DNA of 11,440 nt from Deltaproteobacteria bacterium RBG_16_54_18. GTDB taxonomy: Bacteria; Desulfobacterota; B13-G15; RBG-16-54-18. This document shows, in pieces, positions 4,689 through 11,440 of this stretch (position 1 is the first letter of the stretch; every line of letters starts with the position of its first letter). The stretch covers positions 14,350 through 25,789 of the forward strand of contig MGQT01000105.1 of NCBI GenBank assembly GCA_001797935.1, read 5' to 3'. A program made the position numbers and the translations under genes. The notes beneath the pieces were generated by a model. It made no database searches. It had not been told where the DNA came from and worked only from the letters and a program-made list of their open reading frames with translations.

Positions 4689-6206
4689 ATGTCGTGTAAA
4701 GAAGACACCGGCAGCTATCCAAAGGCTCAGACAATGCCAAGCCGCTTTCGCCATGCCCTGGGCAAGCACCGCGTTACTATCGGTAGCGCCTGCAACAACT
4801 GTGGGCACTGCGTTGCACTCTGTCCCTATGGGGTTTATAAGGCGGGATCAAGGCGGCCCAAGGTTATCGCGGAACACCTCTGCCTCGGTCTCTCCTGCAG
4901 CCAGAATGAGTTTTACTGTGTCTCGAGATGCCCTGTGCAGGCCATCTCTCTCCAGCTCAACCCGTCATTTGAAGTCCTTGGCGATAGGCGCTGGACCGCA
5001 GACCTTTTGGCTAGTACCTGGCACATGGCTGAGACCGGCAGGCTTCCCTATCAGGATCTCAATTATAAGATTGGTGATTCGGGCGGAGGGTTCGATAGGA
5101 TCCGTTTCATCTTTCCGAAACAGAGCAGCAAAGAGATACCGGATGATGCTATCTCCACGGCCATCGAGCTGAACCGCTCGGGAGACAACCGTCCCAACAT
5201 TGCTATCCCTCTTCCCCTCTATCTCGGCGGCATGTCCTTTGGCTCCGTGAGCATCGTCACCATGCTCGCGCGGGTGCGTGCAGCAGCGGCACTCGGCACC
5301 TTCTGCTGCACCGGCGAAGGAGGCTATCCTGATGAACTTGTCCCCTATGACGACCACGTGATTACTCAGGTCGCTACGGGTTTATTCGGCGTGAGAGAAG
5401 AGACGATAAAGCGCGTTCGCATCGTGGAGTTCAAATACGCCCAAGGGGCAAAGCCGGGTCTCGGAGGCCACCTCCTTGGCGACAAGGTAACCCCGGCAGT
5501 GGCTGCCATGCGCGAAGCAGTTGCAGGGAACGCCCTTTTTTCACCCTTTCCTTTTCACAGCGTCTATTCCGTGGAAGATCATAAAAAGCATGTGGACTGG
5601 ATCAAAGAGATAAACCACAAGGCCCTGGTGGCAGTCAAGGTATCGACCCCCACCGATGTGGATATGGTGGTCGTGGGGAGTTTTTATGCCGGGGCGCATA
5701 TCGTCCAGCTAGACGGCAGTTACGGCGGCACCGGGGCTGCGCCGGACATTGCGAAAAAGAATATCGCCATGCCTATCGAATATGCCGTCCCGAAGGTGCA
5801 TACCTTCCTCCAGGCCGAAGGCATCCGAGATAAGATCACCGTCATCGCCAGCGGCGGCATCCGCACGGCCTATGATATGGCCAAGATCATTGCTATGGGG
5901 GCCGATGGCGTCTGCCTCGGCACGGCCGATTTGGTGGCCTTGGAGTGTATCCGTTGTCATCACTGCGAATCGGGCCGCGGCTGTGCCCGCGGCATCGCAA
6001 CGACCGATCCTGCGCTGACGAAGCTTATAGAGATCGAGTGGGCCACGCAGCGTATCGTTAATATGTATCTGGCGTGGCAGCGTCAGCTTACCGATATCCT
6101 CAAGCGCCTGGGCATGAGGAACGTTACGGAGCTTGTCGGGCGCTTTGATCTCCTGGCACATCTGGATTATATAAAGCCCGATGAGGTCGAGGGAGAGCTT
6201 AATTGA
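4689..6206 (+). CDS. glutamate synthase FMN subunit with N-terminal ferredoxin domain
   Basis: This 505-residue protein is the probable catalytic synthase subunit, converting 2-oxoglutarate and glutaminase-derived ammonia to glutamate. The ferredoxin domain holds CNNCGHCVALCP (35, 38, 41, 45) and a second set at 65, 70, 77 and 81. The barrel keeps LGGMSFGSVS (179-188), CTGEGG (207-212), AQGAKPGLGGHLLG (251-264), LDGSYGGTGAAP (341-352) and IASGGIR (386-392). CIRCHHCESGRGC (420-432) sits at the [3Fe-4S] site. The architecture resembles archaeal-type GltB proteins, which lack the glutaminase and GXGXG domains. It starts 3 nt after the previous stop, with AGAGGG inside the end of that gene as ribosome binding site. 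The glutaminase domain is supplied by the next gene. N-methylglutamate synthase (MgsC-like) is an alternative, less likely given the intact glutaminase and the neighbouring glnD. Confidence 0.9.
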   Translation: MSCKEDTGSYPKAQTMPSRFRHALGKHRVTIGSACNNCGHCVALCPYGVYKAGSRRPKVIAEHLCLGLSCSQNEFYCVSRCPVQAISLQLNPSFEVLGDRRWTADLLASTWHMAETGRLPYQDLNYKIGDSGGGFDRIRFIFPKQSSKEIPDDAISTAIELNRSGDNRPNIAIPLPLYLGGMSFGSVSIVTMLARVRAAAALGTFCCTGEGGYPDELVPYDDHVITQVATGLFGVREETIKRVRIVEFKYAQGAKPGLGGHLLGDKVTPAVAAMREAVAGNALFSPFPFHSVYSVEDHKKHVDWIKEINHKALVAVKVSTPTDVDMVVVGSFYAGAHIVQLDGSYGGTGAAPDIAKKNIAMPIEYAVPKVHTFLQAEGIRDKITVIASGGIRTAYDMAKIIAMGADGVCLGTADLVALECIRCHHCESGRGCARGIATTDPALTKLIEIEWATQRIVNMYLAWQRQLTDILKRLGMRNVTELVGRFDLLAHLDYIKPDEVEGELN

Positions 6207-6269
6207 TGGTTCTTACAGATGCCGGGATGGAAACACAATAGAGGATTTTACGCATCGGGATAAGCAAGC

Positions 6270-8918
6270 ATGGAGCAAAGCAAGATAGCACAGGCAATCA
6301 TAGATGCACGCAGGCCATTCCGAGCGGCGGAAAAGCTCATAAGACGCGCAGACACAAAGGTTGATGAAGGGGGCTGCGGCGTAACAGGCTTTGCCTGCAG
6401 TATACCGGTGAGCGGTAAGCATATCTTTGCGCCGTCAGTACAAATGCACAACCGCGGCAACGGAAAGGGCGGAGGACTCGCTGCCGTCGGTCTTACGCCG
6501 GCAAAGATGGGAGTAGACCAGAAGATCCTTGACCAGGCATTTCTCCTCCAGGTGGCCCTGCTCGATGATGCGGTCCTTCCCGAGATGGAAGCGCGCTTCA
6601 TCAGGCCCCATTTCCAGGTTGCCCACGAGGCCTTTCTGGAGACCGTGGATGACTACCGTGATATCCCCGGGCTCGAGGTAAAACCGCCAGCGGTAAAGCG
6701 TTATTTTGTCCGTGTCAAGCCCGAGGCCCTCGTTGCCTTTCGCAAGGAGCATCATCTGGAGATACTCCCGCCGGATAAGGTGGAAGAAGAATTTATCTAT
6801 CAGAATACCTACCGGCTCAACCTTGCCCTGTACAGCGCCCTGGGAGAGAAGAAGGCCTTTGTCCTTTCTCATGGCCGCAATATGATGATCCTCAAGATCG
6901 TGGGCTATGCCGAACAGGTTGCCCAGTATTATCAACTTGAGAATTTCGATGCCCATATTTGGATCGCCCATCAGCGGTATCCTACCAAGGGACGCGTATG
7001 GCATCCCGGCGGCGCCCATCCCTTCATCGGTCTCGATGAGGCCCTGGTTCATAACGGCGACTTTGCCAATTACTATTCGGTTACACAGTACCTGCGCCAG
7101 CGTAATATCTATCCCCTCTTTCTGACTGATACGGAGGTAGCCGTGCAGATCGTGGATCTCTTAAACAGGGTCTACGGCTACCCCCTGGAATATATCATCG
7201 AGGCCCTCGCCCCAACGGTAGAGATGGACTTTGACCATCTGCCCGAAGAGAAACAACGTATCTACCGACAGATTCAGACAATGCATGTCCACGGTTCGCC
7301 TGATGGACCCTGGTTCTTCATTATTGCCCGCACCGATGTGAGGAACAAGCAATTCCAGTTGATCGGCATTACCGATACCTCGATGTTGAGACCTCAGGTC
7401 TTTGCACTTCAGAAGGGCGAGGTTGCGATCGGCCTTATCTGCTCGGAAAAGCAAGCCATCGATGCCACCCTCGAGAGTCTTGCGCAAGAAGACTCTCGCT
7501 TCGGAACCATTGCCGATTATTATTGGAACGCCCGCGGCGGCAGCTATACCGACGGTGGAGCATTCATTTTTACCGTCAGAGAGTCCGTTTCCGGCACAAA
7601 GGAACTTATCTGCACCGATAAATTCGGCCGGGTCATTGATGTGCCTGCGCATCAGATTCCTTTCGACGGCCCAGGAAAACAGCATCTAAAAACTGCCGAT
7701 GTAGATACCCTGAGAGATATCGTGAAGGACTTGTCTCGCCATAACGTAGGTGAGATCTTTGGTTATGTAAGAGAGGCCTTACCCCGATGGGACTATGCGC
7801 ACCTTGATAGCTTCCTTGACCTTCTTCTCGCTCTTTCTGCGAAGGACGATCTGAAGGAGCCGGTGATCGATTTGCTCACGCTTCTTCTCGACCAGCGATA
7901 CCCCTTGGGGAGCAAAAGGCGGCGAAGCATTATGCAAATGGTATCCCGTACGCTCGATTCGATCTTCAGACAGATTCCCCTGATCAGCGGTAACGGAACC
8001 GCGCCGCATGGCCGCAGGATCGATTACGAAAACCGCACGGCGCTCCGTCCCCCGGCTGGTTCTGAAAGGGCGCTTTTTTGTAATGCGAGAGAGTTTCCTC
8101 CGGAAGGCGCAGATTCTCTTGCCAGCATTATTGCCGAGGCCTATCAATGTGGCTGGAGGAGGTTCGTCTGTTTTGGTCACCGTGGCCAACGCTTTCTTGG
8201 TTGCGGCCTGGGGCCAAAGACAAAAGGTGTCCGCATCGATGCCTATGGTTCCACAGGGGACTACCTGGCATCAGGTATAGACGGTCTTGAGATCTATTGC
8301 CACGGCAATACGCAGGATCAAATCGGACAGATCATGAAGTCGGGCAAGCTTGTCATCTATGGCGATGTGGGCCAGACCTTCATGTACGGAGCAAAAGGCG
8401 GTGAGGTGTACGTACTAGGGAACGCAGCAGGGCGTCCCTTTATCAATGCCGTGGGAAAACCACGGGCCGTTATTAACGGCACGGCCCTTGATTTTCTCGC
8501 CGAGTCCTTTATGGCCGGAGATCCCCATCATGGCGGCGGCTTCATTATCCTCAACGGCCTTGTCTTTGACCATGACGGTAACGTGATGTCCCTGGAGGCG
8601 CCCTATCCAGGATCAAACCTCTTTTCCCTTGCCTCGGGCGGGGCCATCTTCGTGCGTGACCCTCATAAAAAGATCGTTCCCGAGCAGCTCAACGGCGGAG
8701 TGATCGCTCCCTTTACCGAGCATGACTGGCGGCTCATCCTTCCCTACTTACAGGAAAACGAGCGACTCTTCGGCATCTCCATCCATGACCACCTCTTAAC
8801 TGTCGATGGAAAGAGGATGAATCCCAGTGACGTCTACCGAACCATCAATGCCGTCAAGCTGGGCGTCCTTGCAGGCAGCGCCCTGGAGATAAACGAAGAG
8901 TGGGAAGCAGAGGACTGA
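6270..8918 (+). CDS. glutamate synthase glutaminase domain fused to GXGXG domain
   Basis: This 882-residue protein joins the first and last domains of GltB without the FMN domain between them. The N-terminus has EGGCGVTGF with Cys36. In GltB the equivalent Cys becomes residue 1 after removal of a propeptide of about 36-42 residues, so a 35-residue propeptide is expected here. Class II glutaminase motifs follow: HNRGNGKGGG (60-69), WIAHQRYPTKG (231-241) and VHNGDF (260-265). A helical linker spans roughly 475-600. The C-terminal part (about 620-800) is the GXGXG beta-helix, with IYCHGNTQDQIG, GDVGQTFMYGAKGGEVYVLGN and DPHHGGGF. It would hydrolyse glutamine and channel ammonia to the FMN subunit. 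The gap from the previous gene is 63 nt. An in-frame TAA at 6261-6263 fixes the ATG at 6270, although its ribosome binding site (GGGA, 9 nt upstream) is weak. Confidence 0.9.
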   Translation: MEQSKIAQAIIDARRPFRAAEKLIRRADTKVDEGGCGVTGFACSIPVSGKHIFAPSVQMHNRGNGKGGGLAAVGLTPAKMGVDQKILDQAFLLQVALLDDAVLPEMEARFIRPHFQVAHEAFLETVDDYRDIPGLEVKPPAVKRYFVRVKPEALVAFRKEHHLEILPPDKVEEEFIYQNTYRLNLALYSALGEKKAFVLSHGRNMMILKIVGYAEQVAQYYQLENFDAHIWIAHQRYPTKGRVWHPGGAHPFIGLDEALVHNGDFANYYSVTQYLRQRNIYPLFLTDTEVAVQIVDLLNRVYGYPLEYIIEALAPTVEMDFDHLPEEKQRIYRQIQTMHVHGSPDGPWFFIIARTDVRNKQFQLIGITDTSMLRPQVFALQKGEVAIGLICSEKQAIDATLESLAQEDSRFGTIADYYWNARGGSYTDGGAFIFTVRESVSGTKELICTDKFGRVIDVPAHQIPFDGPGKQHLKTADVDTLRDIVKDLSRHNVGEIFGYVREALPRWDYAHLDSFLDLLLALSAKDDLKEPVIDLLTLLLDQRYPLGSKRRRSIMQMVSRTLDSIFRQIPLISGNGTAPHGRRIDYENRTALRPPAGSERALFCNAREFPPEGADSLASIIAEAYQCGWRRFVCFGHRGQRFLGCGLGPKTKGVRIDAYGSTGDYLASGIDGLEIYCHGNTQDQIGQIMKSGKLVIYGDVGQTFMYGAKGGEVYVLGNAAGRPFINAVGKPRAVINGTALDFLAESFMAGDPHHGGGFIILNGLVFDHDGNVMSLEAPYPGSNLFSLASGGAIFVRDPHKKIVPEQLNGGVIAPFTEHDWRLILPYLQENERLFGISIHDHLLTVDGKRMNPSDVYRTINAVKLGVLAGSALEINEEWEAED

Positions 8919-9119
8919 CCTTCAGGTAAAGGCTCACGTAACTGCGCGTGTTTCGAGTTTGATCACAATGAGATTTTTAAAAATCTTTTAGCAAGATTTG
9001 TCCCTCTCGCTACTGCTCCTAGAGGGACTATCTACGCTTATTGAGCTCCCTTATCGATTATTTCTCGGAAACGTAACGTTTTTCCTCAGGGACTTAAGCC
9101 ATTGCCTGCAATCGAATGG
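8919..9119. other. convergent intergenic spacer with hairpins
   Basis: This separates the end of the glutamate synthase operon from the end of glnD, so transcripts from both sides should stop here. A perfect 16-nt palindrome (AGATTTTT/AAAAATCT, 8971-8986) is followed by TTTT on the plus strand. GTCCCTCT (9000-9007) pairs with AGAGGGAC (9021-9028) over 8 bp with a 13-nt loop but without a T tract. Neither is a textbook terminator. I see no gene here. Confidence 0.5.
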
Positions 9120-11440
9120 TCACAAGTGTTTAAGCTGCTGGTGTAGAGCCCGCTTTATCTTTTTCACCCCTCCATCATCTTCAACCTTTTGTCCGTCCAG
9201 ATCCCGCACGTAAAAGACGTCCACGACTTGGTCTACCTTGGTGGCAATTCTGGCACTATGAATGTCCAGGCCGAGGTCAAAGAGGGTGCGAGCAATACGA
9301 TAGAGAAGCCCTTCATGATCGTATGCATAGACTTCAATTATTGTAAAGAAATCAGACGATTCATTATCTACGACCACATCCGGCAATCGTAAGAACTTTT
9401 TAAAATGAGCTGAATGAAGGTGTGATTCCTTATTGTCGATGAAGGATTCAAGGGACAACTTGCCGATGAGAACATTGGTAAGATCCTCGCGAACCTTATC
9501 CCATTTTTCTTGCACGAAGAGGTCATCGAGGGGGTTCGTTGTCCGTAAAACATCGACCGCAGTTTCATCCCGCCACGTGTATATGTCGGCGGAGAGTATA
9601 TTAATGGCATTGAGGGCGAGGACTCCAACAATTTTGGCAAAGAGGCCGGGTCTATCTTTGGCTACGATTGTAATCTCCCAGCAATTTCCGGCAACGTCCT
9701 TTCTGGTTTCCAAGATGAAGCCCTCTTTCCCTGCATTACCTCCAAAATTAGTCTCCCTGGTTAGTATCCGCGCTGTCAAGCTATTTACCATGCCGAGATG
9801 CCGTACAATCTCCTGGGGGGCGGTATTGAGCAGATAACGGGGAGGCATACGTTCGAAAGAGGCTTCAAGATTATCTTCTTGGACGGTCTCAGCAATATCC
9901 TTGCGTACTTCGGCTATGATGTGATCAACCTTACGAGAGGCACGGCGCGTTGCCAACTCCCCCCTCTCCAGGATATGGAGGATCTTGAAGACAAGGTCTC
10001 GTATCAAGTTCGCAATCCAATCATTCCAGGCCTTGGGGCCGGTGGCCCGGGAATCCGCCCAGGTAAGCAGGTAGAGCATCTTCAGCCGTTCAGCGCTTTC
10101 CACAATCCGAGCGCATTGCACAATGACTTTTTCATCATTCAGATCACGACGGGTTGCGGTCTCTGCCAGGAGCAGATGATTGCGCACAAGGAAACAGATA
10201 TCGTTTCTTTTTTCCTTGTCATAACCGAATCGCTTGAGAATGGTATCTGTAAGCGCGGCACCTGCGCGTGCATGATTTCCCTTATGCTTGCCGATATCAT
10301 GGAAAAGACCTGCCCATAATAATCTCTCTGGGTGGGACATCTCTATAAATAGATCGTGAAACAGGGGGTCATCCTTTTTTGATAATTCCTTGAGAAACTT
10401 TACGGTATAGAGGGAATGTATACCAACAGGATAGATATGGTAGGAATCAAATTCGACTCGGTTTCTGATTCGACCAAATTCAGGAATGAAGTTGTCGAGA
10501 AGACCAACATCAGTCATGTGACTCAGGGTCTCAAACGTATAGCTTGACTGGGTTACAATCATTTCAAAAGAGTCAACGATTTTTTTTGATTTTCGGAAGG
10601 AATCATCCACGAGGTATAAAAAATCGCGGACCTGTCTCCGCGCCTCCAAAGAAAGAGGATAACCAAAATGCGCACTGGATTCAAAAATGGTCATTAATAA
10701 CGAGGGATCCTTTAATATGGTACTGACCGCATCAAAGCTGAGTTCTCCACTATTAAAAGTGAGGCCAGGTAAGATATGACGTATTTGTTTTGTCTGCGGT
10801 CTGGTCTTTATCGGCAGCGGAAAACTGGTCGCGAAAGAGCGAGAAAGGGATTTAAGAGCAGACATAGTGGCATGAACCAGACTGTTAAACTGCTCAACCG
10901 CGAGTGATTTTTTTAGATCTCGCATTCCAAGTCTTTGTGCGATCTCCGTTTGATACTCAAAGGTCAATCGATCATTTCTACGGTGCGACAAGAGGTGCAG
11001 ATGATTTCTTATATTTAAGAGGAAGCTCACGTGTTGTCTCAAGTCCTGATATTCTTGATACGAAAGTACGGCTTGAAACACGTGGTCGTGCGTTTCTCGG
11101 AAGCCGAGAAACGTCTTTGCCAGCCACAGCATGTGGTGGTAATCTCGCAATCCACCAATGCCATCCTTGAGATCTGGTTCGAGAAGGTAGCTTGAGTCGC
11201 CGAATGTGTTCAGCCGTTTTTTATCCAGTTCATCCAGCCACAAACGCAATGCGCGCGCGCTTTTTGATAAAACTTTTTTGTACAACTTTTCAATCAGATC
11301 GAGATAGAGTCGATATTCTCCGCTAATGAATCGTGCATCGAGCAAAGAGGTCAGCACCTCAAAGTCTTTTCTGGCAATACTGAGGCATTCCCCGATGGTA
11401 CGAGTCCCGTACCCCAAATCAAGGCCGAGATCCCAGAGTG
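9120..11440 (-). CDS. glnD: PII uridylyltransferase/uridylyl-removing enzyme, 5' end beyond window
   Basis: The frame continues through the right edge without a stop; the bases to 11440 read LWDLGLDLGYGTRTIGECL, the GlnD nucleotidyltransferase region just after the catalytic Asp motif, which therefore lies outside. About 773 residues are visible against roughly 890 in E. coli. Counting from the TTG at 11417, the GlnD helical region shows EPDLKDGIGGLRDYHHMLW (80-98). The HD uridylyl-removing domain has His334, HDIGKHKGNH (373-382) and RNH (411-413). Two C-terminal ACT domains follow: EITIVAKDRPGLFAKIVGVL and IIEVYAYDHEGLLYRIARTL, expected glutamine sensors. The enzyme uridylylates PII when glutamine is low and removes UMP when it is high. 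It converges on the glutamate synthase operon that makes its signal balance. An internal TTG at 11417 should not be taken as the start. Confidence 0.95.
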   Translation of the reverse strand, partial: LWDLGLDLGYGTRTIGECLSIARKDFEVLTSLLDARFISGEYRLYLDLIEKLYKKVLSKSARALRLWLDELDKKRLNTFGDSSYLLEPDLKDGIGGLRDYHHMLWLAKTFLGFRETHDHVFQAVLSYQEYQDLRQHVSFLLNIRNHLHLLSHRRNDRLTFEYQTEIAQRLGMRDLKKSLAVEQFNSLVHATMSALKSLSRSFATSFPLPIKTRPQTKQIRHILPGLTFNSGELSFDAVSTILKDPSLLMTIFESSAHFGYPLSLEARRQVRDFLYLVDDSFRKSKKIVDSFEMIVTQSSYTFETLSHMTDVGLLDNFIPEFGRIRNRVEFDSYHIYPVGIHSLYTVKFLKELSKKDDPLFHDLFIEMSHPERLLWAGLFHDIGKHKGNHARAGAALTDTILKRFGYDKEKRNDICFLVRNHLLLAETATRRDLNDEKVIVQCARIVESAERLKMLYLLTWADSRATGPKAWNDWIANLIRDLVFKILHILERGELATRRASRKVDHIIAEVRKDIAETVQEDNLEASFERMPPRYLLNTAPQEIVRHLGMVNSLTARILTRETNFGGNAGKEGFILETRKDVAGNCWEITIVAKDRPGLFAKIVGVLALNAINILSADIYTWRDETAVDVLRTTNPLDDLFVQEKWDKVREDLTNVLIGKLSLESFIDNKESHLHSAHFKKFLRLPDVVVDNESSDFFTIIEVYAYDHEGLLYRIARTLFDLGLDIHSARIATKVDQVVDVFYVRDLDGQKVEDDGGVKKIKRALHQQLKHL

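Noticed and set aside
6205..6240. 11-codon reading frame (ATG overlapping the stop of the upstream gene)
   Set aside because: Too short, no recognisable content, and the 63-nt gap is adequately explained as an intergenic spacer.
11415..11417. TTG as the start codon of glnD
   Set aside because: The frame stays open to the window edge and the upstream residues (LWDLGLD) match the GlnD family, so the true start lies beyond 11440.

Overview
The window looks like a chromosomal piece of an anaerobic or facultative bacterium, most likely Deltaproteobacteria/Desulfobacterota or a neighbouring phylum. That placement is an inference. It rests on moderate GC, a proteobacterial-style GlnD, a ferredoxin-rich glutamate synthase broken into several polypeptides, and an MvhD-type iron-sulfur protein of the kind found in heterodisulfide-reductase/hydrogenase systems. 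I see no transposase, phage gene, tRNA, rRNA or CRISPR array. The theme is nitrogen assimilation.

Layout. At the left edge (1-170, minus) is the start of an exported protein gene, possibly of the DUF3108 family, with a plausible promoter at 254-283. From 171 to 935 there is no convincing protein gene, but there is a lot of structure: an AT-rich stretch, a strong minus-strand terminator (567-602), a candidate structured RNA behind it (about 566-713, minus), a divergent plus-strand promoter (806-832) and a terminator-like hairpin (873-900). A stand-alone FMN-binding glutamate-synthase-like protein follows (936-2525). A second promoter and leader terminator (2560-2654) then precede a tight operon: an MvhD-like protein (2690-3133), a 51-residue small protein (3134-3289), a ferredoxin plus degenerate glutamate-synthase-domain protein (3303-4685), a ferredoxin plus intact FMN glutamate-synthase domain (4689-6206), and a fusion of the class II glutaminase domain with the GXGXG domain (6270-8918). 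After about 200 bp of convergent spacer comes glnD on the minus strand, whose 5' end lies beyond the window.

How it fits together. The intact FMN protein and the glutaminase-GXGXG fusion together supply all three domains of a GltB-type large subunit: glutamine hydrolysis, reductive transfer of ammonia to 2-oxoglutarate, and the beta-helix scaffold. No NADPH-dependent small subunit (GltD) is present. The ferredoxin domains, the MvhD-like protein and the degenerate FMN paralogue may form an alternative electron-delivery route. GlnD, which uridylylates PII in response to glutamine, lies next door.

The most unusual observation is that the two plus-strand transcription units start with leaders of identical geometry. 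Both have TTGACA, a terminator hairpin ending in eight T, AAGGAGAG and ATG at exactly the same relative positions (0, ending +94, +116, +130), although most of the sequence in between differs. This suggests shared attenuation-type control of the two units.
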